From: an uncultured bacterium
Lineage (GTDB): Bacteria; Bacillota; Clostridia; Christensenellales; HGM11417
Length of the DNA: 64,000 nucleotides
Direction of reading: 5' to 3'
Assembly: GCA_905215695.1 (NCBI GenBank)
Contig: CAJMQN010000009.1
Span: forward strand, 1 to 64,000
Shown piece by piece: positions 45,626 to 54,439 of this stretch; the stretch's first letter is position 1; every line of letters starts with the position of its first letter. The translations under genes were made by a program, and so were the position numbers. The notes under the pieces were generated by a model. The model made no database searches. It was not told the DNA's origin and saw nothing but the letters and a program-made list of their open reading frames with translations.

Positions 45626-48057
45626 AACTGCTCGTGTTTCGTGACGCGCAGAATCGCGTGTCCCTTCTTGAAGGGCTTTAAGCCCTTGCCCTTGCCGCCG
45701 CGCGCCTCAATCGGGATATTCTCCGTATTGACTTTCTTCACGCCGTCGGCGTCCTCTACCGCCAAATCGTAGGGCATCGTCACATAGTTCGCGTACAGGA
45801 TTTCGCCGTTGTCCTTGCCCACGTCCATGAATTTCACGCCCTTGCGGTAGCGGGAGAGCGGTTCGATTGCGGAAACCACGACACGCTTGCAATAGGATTT
45901 GTCCGTAATCGCAAACACCTCGCCCGCGTCCGACACCTGTCCCGCGAACACGCACCTGTCTCCCTCGCCGAGGGATACGCCGTGCACGCCGCCCGCGATT
46001 CTGCCCTGCTTGGGCAGGTCGTATTTGTCCGCGTTCAGGATATACCCCTTCTGCGTCATGAACACCATGGTCGTGTCCTCTTCGTCGGGTTCGATTCCGA
46101 TGATTTCGTCCCCGTCCTTGAGCTTGCAGGTCGCAAAACTCGATTTCGTGACCGCGTATTCGGTGTAGTCCGTCTTTTTGACGTAACCGTCCTTGGTGAA
46201 AAACAAAAGAGAGCCTTTGGGCGGTTTCTCGGAGGCGACCTGAAAATACAGCACGCGCTCCTCGGGCTTTGCCTCGGGATAGAGCGCCGAGAGTTTCGCG
46301 CCCTTTTCCCGCCACTTGCACTCGGGGAGTTCCTTTACGTCTATCTTGTAGGCGTTTCCGAGGTTGGTATAGGCGAGTAACACCATGTTGTCCCGAGCGG
46401 TGATGACGCTCGTCGCAATCTCCTGCGCGGAGGCGTTGTCTGCGAGGTCGGTTTGGCTCATCGAATGGTTCTTCGAGGGCACGCGCTTGATTCCGCCGTC
46501 CGCGTTCACCGCGACCACAAAGGTCTGCACGGGCTTTTCGTCGTCGAAACTCTCCACGTTGATTTTCTTTTCCTCGCCCACCACCAACGTGCGGCGGTCG
46601 TCGCGATACCGCTTTTTGATGTCTTTCAGCTCGTCCTTGACAACTTCCATCTGCAACTTTTTGCTGTCGAGAATCGCTTTGAGACGCGCCATGAGTTCGC
46701 GCACTTCCGCAAGCTCCTTTTCGAGCTTGAACACCTCGAGGTTGGTCAGGCGGGCGAGACGCATGTCCAAAATCGCCTGCGCCTGCTTGTCCGACAGACT
46801 GAAACGCTCGCGCAGTTTCGCCCGCGCCTCGTTGGTATTCGCGGATTTCTTGATAATTTTTACGACTTCGTCGATGTTGCGCACCGCGATGACGAGCCCT
46901 TCCAATATATGCTCCCGCGCCTTCGCCTCGTCGTAGTCGAATTTGGTGCGGCGGACGACGACCTCGCGCTGGAAATTCACGTATGCCGCGATGATGTCGA
47001 GCAAGCCCATTTGCTGGGGCTTGCCCTCCGCAATCGCCACCATGTTGATGCCGAAGGTCGTGCGGAGTTCGGTATATTTCAAGAGCACGTCGAGAATCTT
47101 TTTGGGGTCGTAGTCCTTCTTCACCCGCACGACCGCGCGCATTCCGTTGCGGTCGGATTCGTCGATGATGTCGTAGATGCCCGAAAGGAGTTCCTTCTTG
47201 TCGTCCCGCAGTTTCAAAATCTTTTCGAGAAGGCGCGCCTTGTTGACCTGATACGGGAGTTCGGTGATGACGATGTCCTTTTTGTCGTTGTCGGCGGGTT
47301 CGATGCGGATTTTGGCGCGCATCGTCACCTTGCCCCTGCCCGTCTCGTATGCCTGCGCGAGCTCTTCCCCCGCGATGAGGTAGCCGCCCGTCGGGAAGTC
47401 CGGACCTTTGATAATCTTCATCATGTCCCGAAGTTTGATGCTCGGGTTCTCGATAAACGCGACTACGCCGTCGATGACTTCGCCGAGGTTGTGAGGCGGG
47501 ATATTGGTCGCAAGTCCCACCGCGATGCCCGAGGAGCCGTTGACAAGGAGATTGGGGAAGTGCGCGGGCAGAAGGTCCGGCTCTTCCATGGTGTCGTCGA
47601 AGTTCAGGGAAAATTTGACCGTGTTCTTTTCGAGGTCGCGCAGAAGTTCAAGGGCGAGCGGGGTCATGCGCGCTTCCGTGTAGCGCATTGCCGCCGCGGG
47701 GTCGCCGTCCACCGAGCCGTAGTTGCCGTGTCCGTCCACAAGGGGCATACGCATGTTGAAATTCTGCGCCATGCGCACCATTGCGTCGTAAATCGAGTAG
47801 TCGCCGTGCGGGTGATATTTACCGAGACAGTCGCCCACGATTCTCGCGCTCTTTCGGTACGGCTTGTCCGGAGTCGTGCCGAGTTCCATCATCGTGTAGA
47901 GGATTCTGCGCTGAACGGGTTTCAGTCCGTCCTCTACCCGAGGCAGGGCGCGATCCAATATGACGTGTTCCGCATAGGGGATCATCGAGGAGTGCAATAC
48001 GTCGTCGAGCGCGCTTTCGATGATTCTCGAGCCGCCGATCTGCATCTGTTCTTCCAT
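45622..48057 (-). CDS. Type II DNA topoisomerase subunit A (GyrA/ParC family)
   Basis: 811-aa A subunit. RALPRVEDGLKPVQRRILYT opens the winged-helix domain, the catalytic Tyr is in AAMRYTEARM, and FPNLLVNGSSGIAVGLATNI follows; the C-terminal beta-pinwheel runs from about residue 500. The usual GyrA box is not at the start of the pinwheel; a similar EARGGKGKGLKPF appears near the very end. This fits a clostridial topoisomerase IV-like A subunit rather than housekeeping GyrA, but the split cannot be settled here. The quinolone-pocket segment reads HPHGDYSIYDAM, with Tyr where sensitive enzymes have Ser or Thr (E. coli GyrA Ser83). Confidence 0.92.
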   Translation of the reverse strand: MEEQMQIGGSRIIESALDDVLHSSMIPYAEHVILDRALPRVEDGLKPVQRRILYTMMELGTTPDKPYRKSARIVGDCLGKYHPHGDYSIYDAMVRMAQNFNMRMPLVDGHGNYGSVDGDPAAAMRYTEARMTPLALELLRDLEKNTVKFSLNFDDTMEEPDLLPAHFPNLLVNGSSGIAVGLATNIPPHNLGEVIDGVVAFIENPSIKLRDMMKIIKGPDFPTGGYLIAGEELAQAYETGRGKVTMRAKIRIEPADNDKKDIVITELPYQVNKARLLEKILKLRDDKKELLSGIYDIIDESDRNGMRAVVRVKKDYDPKKILDVLLKYTELRTTFGINMVAIAEGKPQQMGLLDIIAAYVNFQREVVVRRTKFDYDEAKAREHILEGLVIAVRNIDEVVKIIKKSANTNEARAKLRERFSLSDKQAQAILDMRLARLTNLEVFKLEKELAEVRELMARLKAILDSKKLQMEVVKDELKDIKKRYRDDRRTLVVGEEKKINVESFDDEKPVQTFVVAVNADGGIKRVPSKNHSMSQTDLADNASAQEIATSVITARDNMVLLAYTNLGNAYKIDVKELPECKWREKGAKLSALYPEAKPEERVLYFQVASEKPPKGSLLFFTKDGYVKKTDYTEYAVTKSSFATCKLKDGDEIIGIEPDEEDTTMVFMTQKGYILNADKYDLPKQGRIAGGVHGVSLGEGDRCVFAGQVSDAGEVFAITDKSYCKRVVVSAIEPLSRYRKGVKFMDVGKDNGEILYANYVTMPYDLAVEDADGVKKVNTENIPIEARGGKGKGLKPFKKGHAILRVTKHEQL

Positions 48058-48069
48058 TTCTCCCTCCTC

Positions 48070-50019
48070 TTACTTCAGTTCCCGAATGAGCCCGTCGTCC
48101 TTGTTGAAGTTCGCCCATTCCGAGATATATGCTTTGCGAGCTTCCACGCTGTCCCCCATCAGGATTGTGATGAGTTTCTCCGCTTCCGCCGCGTCCTCCA
48201 TCGTCACGCGCATCAGACTGCGCGTCTCCGGGTTCAGCGTCGTCTCCCAAAGCTGTTCCGGGTTCATCTCCCCGAGTCCCTTGTAGCGTTGGAGCGTGTA
48301 GCCCTTGCCCACCTCCGAGATAACGGTTTTCAGTTCGTTGTCGTCGTAGGCGTAGCGCACCATGTCGCGTTTCGCCACTTTATAGAGCGGGGGCAAGCCG
48401 ATATAGACGTGACCCTCCGATATCAGTTCCTTCATGTAGCGGAAGAAGAAGGTCAGGAGAATCGCGCGGATATGCGCGCCGTCCTGATCCGCATCGGAGA
48501 GGATAATCACTTTGTGATACTTCAGGTTGTCGAGGGTAAAATCCTCGCCGATCCCCGTGCCCAAGGCGCGGATAATCGTGCCGATTTCGTCGTTTTGGAG
48601 AACCTGATCGATTCTCTTTTTCTCCGCGTTCAGGGGCTTGCCCTTCAGGGGCAGAATCGCCTGAAAGAAACGCTCGCGTCCCTGCTTTGCACTGCCGCCC
48701 GCGGAGTCGCCCTCGACGATGAACAGTTCGTTGCGCTCCGGTTTCTTGCCCGTACAGTTGGAAAGCTTGCCGACAAGCGTCGCGTTTTCGATGCTGTTCT
48801 TCTGGCGGGCAATCTCCTTCGCCTTGCGCGCGGATTCCCGCACACGCGCCGCGTCCACGCCCTTCTTGATTATCTTTTCGAGGACGGGAAGTCTCTTCTT
48901 GTCCGAAAAATATTTCAGGAGCTGTTCGGAGACGATGCTCTCGACCTGCGACTTTGCCTCGGGGTTGCCGAGCTTGGTCTTGGTCTGTCCCTCGAACTGC
49001 ACGTTCTTCATCTTGATCGCGAGCACAACCGTCAGTCCCTCGCGGAAGTCGTCGCCGAGAAGGTTCGCGTCCTTCTCCTTCAAAAATCCGTTCGCGCGGG
49101 CGAGGTCGTTGAAGGTCTTGGTCAGGGCGACTTTAAAGCCCGTCTCGTGCGTGCCGCCTTCGCTCGTCGAAATGTTGTTCACGTACGAGAAAAAGCTCTC
49201 CGTGTAGCTGTCGTTGTGCTGCATTGCCGCCTCTAAGACGACTTTGTCCGTCTTGCCCTCGAGGTGAATCGGTTCGGGGTACAGCGGCTCTTTGTTCTCG
49301 TTTAAGTACGTGCAGAAGTCGTACAGTCCCCCGTCGTACTTGAACTCGCGGCGCACGGGGTCTTCCCCGCGGGCGTCGGTCAGCACGATTTTGATGCCCT
49401 TGTTCAGAAAGGCGAATTCGCGCAGGCGTTTGGAGATGATGTCCATCGAGAACACCACCGTCTCGAACAGGCGGTCGTCGGGCAGGAAGGTGACCTTTGT
49501 GCCCGTGTCCTTGGTCTTGCCGATCTGCGTTAAGGGCTTTTTGATGAGACCGGACTTGATCTGACCCGTCTTTTCATCCTTCGGGCTGTGGAACTCCGCC
49601 TCGTACATCTTGCCGTCCTTGTGCACCTCGACTTTCAGCCAACGGGACAGCGCGTTCGTGACCGACGCACCTACGCCGTGCAAGCCCCCCGAATAGCTGT
49701 AGTTCGCGTCCGAGAACTTGCCCCCCGCGTGCAACTGCGTAAAGACCACTTCGACGCCGGATATTTTCATCTGCGGGTGAATATCTACGGGGATTCCTCT
49801 GCCGTTGTCCGTCACCGTCGCCGAGCCGTCCTTGTTCAGCGTCACCGTGATCGTGTCGCCGTAGCCGTTGGCGAGTTCGTCCATGCCGTTGTCCACGATC
49901 TCCCACAGAATATGGTGCAGACCCTTGACGCCCGTCGTGCCGATATACATGCCCGGACGCATACGGACAGCGTCCAGACCCTCGAGTATCTTGATGTCCC
50001 CCGCCTTATATTCCGCCAT
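48070..50019 (-). CDS. Type II DNA topoisomerase subunit B (GyrB/ParE family)
   Basis: 649-aa B subunit. GHKL ATPase motifs EIVDNGMDELANGYGD, VTDNGRGIPVD and GGLHGVGASVTNALSRW; TOPRIM EGDSAGGSAKQGRERFFQAI and SDADQDGAHIRAILLTFFFR; C-terminal YKGLGEMNPEQLWETTL. It makes a two-gene unit with the A subunit, 12 bp downstream. Sequence has mixed GyrB and ParE features; a second type II pair is expected elsewhere in the genome. Promoter at 50056-50085. Confidence 0.92.
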   Translation of the reverse strand: MAEYKAGDIKILEGLDAVRMRPGMYIGTTGVKGLHHILWEIVDNGMDELANGYGDTITVTLNKDGSATVTDNGRGIPVDIHPQMKISGVEVVFTQLHAGGKFSDANYSYSGGLHGVGASVTNALSRWLKVEVHKDGKMYEAEFHSPKDEKTGQIKSGLIKKPLTQIGKTKDTGTKVTFLPDDRLFETVVFSMDIISKRLREFAFLNKGIKIVLTDARGEDPVRREFKYDGGLYDFCTYLNENKEPLYPEPIHLEGKTDKVVLEAAMQHNDSYTESFFSYVNNISTSEGGTHETGFKVALTKTFNDLARANGFLKEKDANLLGDDFREGLTVVLAIKMKNVQFEGQTKTKLGNPEAKSQVESIVSEQLLKYFSDKKRLPVLEKIIKKGVDAARVRESARKAKEIARQKNSIENATLVGKLSNCTGKKPERNELFIVEGDSAGGSAKQGRERFFQAILPLKGKPLNAEKKRIDQVLQNDEIGTIIRALGTGIGEDFTLDNLKYHKVIILSDADQDGAHIRAILLTFFFRYMKELISEGHVYIGLPPLYKVAKRDMVRYAYDDNELKTVISEVGKGYTLQRYKGLGEMNPEQLWETTLNPETRSLMRVTMEDAAEAEKLITILMGDSVEARKAYISEWANFNKDDGLIRELK

Positions 50020-50055
50020 TCCCTTCTCCTTCTGTAAAGTTTTCCCAATCGCTAT

Positions 50056-50085
50056 ATTTTATCATAAAAGTGCCTTTCCTGTCAA
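50056..50085 (-). promoter_or_regulatory. Promoter of the topoisomerase operon
   Basis: Reverse strand perfect TTGACA (50080-50085), 18-bp spacer, TAAAAT (50056-50061), about 40 bp before the B-subunit ATG with GAAGGAGAAGGG as ribosome site. Confidence 0.75.
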
Positions 50086-50129
50086 ATAATCAACTTACAG
50101 ACCCCATTTTATACAAGGAGGAAATTTTG

Positions 50130-50252
50130 ATGAATTCCAAACGGCTCGCCAAGATGGTCCGCGACGAAATGACGAGCGAATATGACCCCGCGGGCGCTTA
50201 CACCGGACAGCCCAAGGGCGAAACCCCCACCCGCGACGTCGATGACGACTGA
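50130..50252 (+). CDS. Small hydrophilic protein, unknown
   Basis: 40-aa protein starting MNSKRLAKMVRDEMTSEYDP and ending GQPKGETPTRDVDDD. A near-perfect AAGGAGG lies 7 bp before the ATG, so it is probably translated. Basic N-terminus, acidic C-terminus, no membrane segment. Divergent from the topoisomerase operon. I do not recognise a family. Confidence 0.6.
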   Translation: MNSKRLAKMVRDEMTSEYDPAGAYTGQPKGETPTRDVDDD

Positions 50253-50302
50253 CCTTTCGCAAATCTTTGCGGATTTGCCGCAAACGTACTCCGATTTTTC
50301 TC

Positions 50303-50331
50303 TTTCCATTTCTATCAATAGATGATATAAT
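50303..50331 (+). promoter_or_regulatory. Promoter of the URO-D-like gene
   Basis: TTTCCA (50303-50308), 17-bp spacer, perfect TATAAT (50326-50331), 26 bp before the ATG. Confidence 0.6.
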
Positions 50332-50356
50332 GGGAGAAAAAACTGTGAGGTGTGAT

Positions 50357-51400
50357 ATGGAATTTCAGCCCGACTACCGCAATCTTGTGGACGCGGCGTA
50401 CAACCGCGAACCCAAACGCGTTCCCCTTTACGACCACGTTGTCTCCGATAAGGTCATCGAACAGCTTACGGGCAGGAGTTTCCGGCACCTGTTCGACGCC
50501 GACAATTCCGCTTACTTCCGCGAGTTCTGCGATTTCTTTCGGCAGAGCGGGTACGACGGCGTGCCTTTCGAGGTCTGTATCACCGAAATTCTGCCCTTCG
50601 GCGGCGCGCTCGCGCACCCGCAGGCGGGGCACATTCAGGACAGGGAAACCTTTCTCCGCTATCCTTTCGACGAGGTTCCCGCGCTCTATATCCAAAGAGC
50701 ACAGCCAAGGTTCGACGCGCTCCGCGACAATCTGCCGCAGGGCATGAAGGCTTACGGCGGCGTCGGGAACGGCGTTTTCGAGATCGCGCAGGACCTCTGC
50801 GGATATGAGACGCTCTGTATCCTCTCCTTCGAGGACCCCGAAACCTATGCCGAACTCTTTGTCAAAATCGGGGACATGATGGAGAAAATTTGGGACTGGT
50901 TCCTCAATCGGTACCGCGAGGACTTCTGCGTCATGCGGTTCGGCGACGACCTCGGTTACAAGTCCAATACCATGCTCTCCTATGAGGACATTCGGACGCA
51001 TATCATTCCGCAGTACAGACGCATCATCCGAAAAGTTCACGACGCGGGGCGCCCCTTTCTTCTGCACAGCTGCGGCTGTATCTTCGAGGTCATGGAGGAC
51101 CTCATCGGCGCGGGTATCGACGCGAAACACTCCAACGAGGACCAAATCGCACCCTTCTCCGCTTGGGTGGAAAAGTACGGCGACAGAATCGGGAACTTCG
51201 GCGGCATCGACACCGACCACATTGTGCGCATGACCGACGAGGAACTCGTCTCCCTCGTCACCGATCTCTATAACAGCTTTTCCAAAGGACACGGCGGTTT
51301 CGCAATCGGGAGCGGGAATTCCATTCCCGATTACGTCAATCCCCAAAAATATCGGCTCATGACCGAGACCGTGAGAAAGCTCCGCGGAGATTACAGATAA
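50357..51400 (+). CDS. Uroporphyrinogen decarboxylase (URO-D) family protein
   Basis: 347-aa protein of the URO-D/methylcobamide methyltransferase superfamily. VDAAYNREPKRVPLYDHVVS opens the family fold, with FGDDLGYKSNTMLSYEDIRT, PFLLHSCGCIFEVMEDLIGA and GNFGGIDTDHIVRMTDEEL further on. The HSCGC segment fits the zinc/thiol chemistry of methyltransferase members (MtaA/CmuA type) better than haem synthesis, and no haem or corrinoid genes are adjacent. The ATG at 50357 follows GAGGTG. A monocistronic unit with promoter and terminator; substrate unknown. Confidence 0.85.
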   Translation: MEFQPDYRNLVDAAYNREPKRVPLYDHVVSDKVIEQLTGRSFRHLFDADNSAYFREFCDFFRQSGYDGVPFEVCITEILPFGGALAHPQAGHIQDRETFLRYPFDEVPALYIQRAQPRFDALRDNLPQGMKAYGGVGNGVFEIAQDLCGYETLCILSFEDPETYAELFVKIGDMMEKIWDWFLNRYREDFCVMRFGDDLGYKSNTMLSYEDIRTHIIPQYRRIIRKVHDAGRPFLLHSCGCIFEVMEDLIGAGIDAKHSNEDQIAPFSAWVEKYGDRIGNFGGIDTDHIVRMTDEELVSLVTDLYNSFSKGHGGFAIGSGNSIPDYVNPQKYRLMTETVRKLRGDYR

Positions 51401-51410
51401 TTTGAACGGA

Positions 51411-51446
51411 AAAGGACGGCACGAAAATCGTGCCGTCCCTTTTTTA
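51411..51446 (+). terminator. Terminator of the URO-D-like gene
   Basis: Perfect 11-bp stem GGACGGCACGA/TCGTGCCGTCC, AAA loop, T-run; also faces the convergent repeat-protein gene. Confidence 0.9.
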
Positions 51447-53933
51447 TACGCCCATATTGATGATATACTCGATAATTGTGACGATGTTGAAATCGCCGAG
51501 CTTTTTGCCGCCGCCCATATCCTTGTTCAATTTTTCACGCGTGATGGACGAACCGAGCAGACCCGCATCGCAGAGGTCATACAGCGTCGATTCGCTTACC
51601 GCGTCCGATACCGCCTGCGGGACGTCCTTCAGTTTGGTGTCCCCGCCGATGAGCGAGAGCGCACCCGAAGTCTGCGCGCCGAAAAAGTCCTCGATCGTCA
51701 AAGCGTTCACCGCCGTGTTGATGTCAGCCACCGAATAGTCCGACTCCACGGGCACAAGCGCCGCAATCTGCTCCTGCGACAGGCTCTCCTCCGTGTAGGA
51801 GGAAGTGTCCGCGGAATAGACATAATACTTGCCGTTTGCGAAATAGATTTCGGTCAAATCCGACGCGCTCCTATGGTAGGTGTCCGCGGAGTAGGTCTTT
51901 CCTTCTACCGTGATTTCCGTCTGCTTTAAGACGTTCGCGAGCTTGTGCAGAATGTCCCCTTCCGCTGCGCCCGAGGCAAGATCCTTCAGTTTGAACTTGT
52001 CGAGCGTCAGTTCGGTCGAAAGGTCGCCGACGTGCGTGTCCGCAAAGCTCTCGAGCATGCCCGGCACTTTGCCGTCCAACACGTCCGAAAGCGTCAGGAG
52101 ATTCATTGCGTCGTTGACCTTGGAGACAGGATAGGACAGCGTCACGTATTCCGATTCGACAAAGGTTTCCGCGTACACCGTATAGACGCCTTTTTGACGG
52201 ATATAGACCTTCTGACCGATGACGTAGTACGCCGTCGTCTTATCCACCCTGCCGTCCGCCTTTTTGCGGCGGTACAGGCTCGCCGTCCCATTCACCTCGG
52301 GCACGCCTTCCGCCGCCGACTGCGAAATTTCGACCTGTCCGTGTTGGCTCGCGAGTTTTCCGAGAATGCCCGTCGCGTTCTCCCCCGCAATGTCCTCGAG
52401 GAAGATATTGTCCGCGGTCAGTTTGTCCCCGATTTCGCCGATTTTTACCTCCGCAAACGCCGCGAGCACCCCTGTCGGCTCTTCGCCGAGCACGTCCGTA
52501 AGGGTCAGTCCGTCCACAGCGTCCTGAATGTCCGCGACCGTGTAGGACACGATTTCGAGCGCGGATTCGTCCGCCACTTCAAAGGGCGCGTACGCACTGC
52601 CGTCATAGCTGTAATAGACGTCCCCCACCTTGAAGAGGTCGGTCTCCCCCAAACGGTAGGTCTGCGCCGCCTGCGCGGGGGTAGTCGGGTCGTTGTCCTC
52701 GTCGATTTCCTTACTGCCCGGTATCGCGTGCCCGAGTTTCCACAACAGGTCTGTCTCCGCTGTGCCCGACGGCACGATGTCCGAGAGATAGATTTTGTCC
52801 ACGCCGATGGTGTTCAGCTCGTTCATCTTGATGTCCGCGAGCGAACGGAAGGCGTCGGGGAGCTGGTCACCCAAAAGTTCGCCAAGGGTCAGGCTGTCAA
52901 TCGAAGAGCCGAGTTTGGCGACGGGCCACAGCTTGGGGCGGAGCGCTTCCCCCGAAAACTCGTAGGCGGCGTTGTCCTCCTTCAAAAATTTGTCCGCGAT
53001 CGCGTCGTAGGTGAGCGTCTCACCGCCCGCGGCATCCGTAAAGAGCAGGCTGCCCGCGGCGTTCGTCTGCAATTTTCCCTCCGAGACCTTGGGAAGCACC
53101 GCGTAACCCGAGAGGTCAACGGGCGCGGAGGTGTCCGACACGGCATAGAAATCGCCGTCCGCAAAGACAATCGGTTTCTTCTTGTCCTCGCCCACGAAGA
53201 GCGGGTTGCCGCCGTTGTCCGTCTCCTGCTGGGAGGCGATGGATTTCAGCATGTCGTTTTCAAATTCAATCCCCATTGCGGAGAGGTCGCGCAGGGAGAG
53301 GTCTTCCGCCATGTTCTGCACCCCCGTCGTCTCGCCGAGAAGGGTGTAGTCCTTGAGCATCCAAATGATTTTTTCCGTGTTCGCCTCGTCCGTCACGTTC
53401 AAAAGCGTTCCGATGGGAACTTCGGAGAGGATTCCCTCCAATCCCTTGCCGCCGTTCTGACCCAAGAGGTCGTCAACCGTATAATGTTTCAGCGCGGCGA
53501 TGGTCGTCGGGAGTTCGGTCGTCCCCATCATCTCCATAATCTCTTCGAGATTCAGGGTCGAGGTAACCGCATTCAGCATCGCGGGAAAATCCGTCATCTT
53601 GCAGTCCCGAATCGCCTCTTTGACACGGGTGATGTTCATGCCCCCGATTTCGTCGGGCAGAGTGATTCCGTAACTGCTCTCGAGCGTGCCGATGGTGATG
53701 TCGCCGCTGTTTCCCACGACCTGCCCCACAAGGTTGATAAGGTCCTTTAAGGGGAGTTCCTTGAACTCGTCGTTGCCGATGGGCACTTCGGTCTTGATCC
53801 AACTCTCCACCGTCTTGATGTTGAGTTTATAGTACGCGAGCACGCCCCCGCCCACCACGAGCAGAATGAGACTCAAAAATCCCACCAAAAATCCAAAAAT
53901 AAAATTGCCGCAACCGCCGCGTCTTCTCGACAT
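51444..53933 (-). CDS. Large membrane-anchored repeat protein of unknown function
   Basis: 829-aa protein with one N-terminal transmembrane helix (FIFGFLVGFLSLILLVVGGG) and a long extracytoplasmic region of degenerate repeats about 120 residues long. Repeats show a shared LTLxDVLG-x-xPxGxLxxFA-x-x-KIGEI pattern (VDGLTLTDVLGEEPTGVLAA; MNLLTLSDVLDGKVPGMLES; IDSLTLGELLGDQLPDAFRS), then a xLxDIxxxxATGILxKLA segment and a YxxGDxYYxYDG strand pair. The ATG at 53931-53933 with AGAAGG is preferred, since an upstream ATG overlaps the -10 box. No catalytic motif seen. Possibly a surface scaffold; family not recognised. Confidence 0.75.
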   Translation of the reverse strand: MSRRRGGCGNFIFGFLVGFLSLILLVVGGGVLAYYKLNIKTVESWIKTEVPIGNDEFKELPLKDLINLVGQVVGNSGDITIGTLESSYGITLPDEIGGMNITRVKEAIRDCKMTDFPAMLNAVTSTLNLEEIMEMMGTTELPTTIAALKHYTVDDLLGQNGGKGLEGILSEVPIGTLLNVTDEANTEKIIWMLKDYTLLGETTGVQNMAEDLSLRDLSAMGIEFENDMLKSIASQQETDNGGNPLFVGEDKKKPIVFADGDFYAVSDTSAPVDLSGYAVLPKVSEGKLQTNAAGSLLFTDAAGGETLTYDAIADKFLKEDNAAYEFSGEALRPKLWPVAKLGSSIDSLTLGELLGDQLPDAFRSLADIKMNELNTIGVDKIYLSDIVPSGTAETDLLWKLGHAIPGSKEIDEDNDPTTPAQAAQTYRLGETDLFKVGDVYYSYDGSAYAPFEVADESALEIVSYTVADIQDAVDGLTLTDVLGEEPTGVLAAFAEVKIGEIGDKLTADNIFLEDIAGENATGILGKLASQHGQVEISQSAAEGVPEVNGTASLYRRKKADGRVDKTTAYYVIGQKVYIRQKGVYTVYAETFVESEYVTLSYPVSKVNDAMNLLTLSDVLDGKVPGMLESFADTHVGDLSTELTLDKFKLKDLASGAAEGDILHKLANVLKQTEITVEGKTYSADTYHRSASDLTEIYFANGKYYVYSADTSSYTEESLSQEQIAALVPVESDYSVADINTAVNALTIEDFFGAQTSGALSLIGGDTKLKDVPQAVSDAVSESTLYDLCDAGLLGSSITREKLNKDMGGGKKLGDFNIVTIIEYIINMGV

Positions 53934-53964
53934 ATCGGATACCTTCTTCACTTTCTTTGTTTCC

Positions 53965-53994
53965 ATTCTACCACGAATCGCAAACCTTTTGCAA
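53965..53994 (-). promoter_or_regulatory. Promoter of the repeat-protein gene
   Basis: Reverse strand TTGCAA (53989-53994), 18-bp spacer, TAGAAT (53965-53970). It places the transcription start past the first in-frame ATG, which decides for the start at 53933. Confidence 0.6.
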
Positions 53995-54010
53995 CCGTTT
54001 CAACATTTTA

Positions 54011-54039
54011 TTGACTTTTTCGCGCAGAATGGATATAAT
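54011..54039 (+). promoter_or_regulatory. Promoter of the 107-aa membrane protein
   Basis: TTGACT (54011-54016), 17-bp spacer, TATAAT (54034-54039), then AAAGGAG and AAGGAG before the ATG at 54070. Confidence 0.8.
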
Positions 54040-54069
54040 AGGAAAAGGAGTGTTAAGGAGATTTTCGCC

Positions 54070-54393
54070 ATGGGCTTTCGAAAATATAATTTTTTTAAAA
54101 AGTTTTTGGACTTTCTGACGGGCTTTGCCGCCTTTCTCACAGTCCTTCTCATCCTCTTCAATCTCGTCTGCGCGAGATTCGGATTTCTCGAGGGAAGCAC
54201 GGCGCTCGAAATCTGCGCCAAGGTTCAGCACTATATCGTCCCCTCCCTCGTTCTTCTCGCGGGGCTGGAGTGGTTCGCGACTAAAAATTGGTTCTTTCTC
54301 ATCCTCTATATCCTCATTGCCGCGGTCGCGGCGATTTGGATGTTTCAGCCCGAGTGGATCGACGCCTTCCTCAATCTGTTTAAAAAAGGATAA
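54070..54393 (+). CDS. Small integral membrane protein (3 helices), unknown
   Basis: 107-aa protein. Hydrophobic segments are about 15-35 (FLTGFAAFLTVLLILFNLVC), 55-68 (VPSLVLLAGLEWFA) and 72-92 (WFFLILYILIAAVAAIWMFQ), with a basic N-terminus GFRKYNFFKKF. Strong promoter and terminator make it a single-gene unit divergent from the repeat-protein gene. No family recognised. Confidence 0.8.
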   Translation: MGFRKYNFFKKFLDFLTGFAAFLTVLLILFNLVCARFGFLEGSTALEICAKVQHYIVPSLVLLAGLEWFATKNWFFLILYILIAAVAAIWMFQPEWIDAFLNLFKKG

Positions 54394-54402
54394 ACAATGT
54401 AT

Positions 54403-54437
54403 AAAAAAAACGCCGCGCTAAATTTGCGCGGCGTTTT
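54403..54437. terminator. Bidirectional terminator (small membrane protein / tex)
   Basis: Perfect 12-bp stem AAAACGCCGCGC/GCGCGGCGTTTT with a 7-nt loop, between convergent genes. Confidence 0.9.
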
Positions 54438-54439
54438 CT

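Noticed and set aside
46453..49236. A 927-residue open frame antisense to both topoisomerase genes
   Set aside because: It is a composition shadow: Arg/His/Val-rich, no start signals, and fully overlapped by two convincing genes on the other strand.
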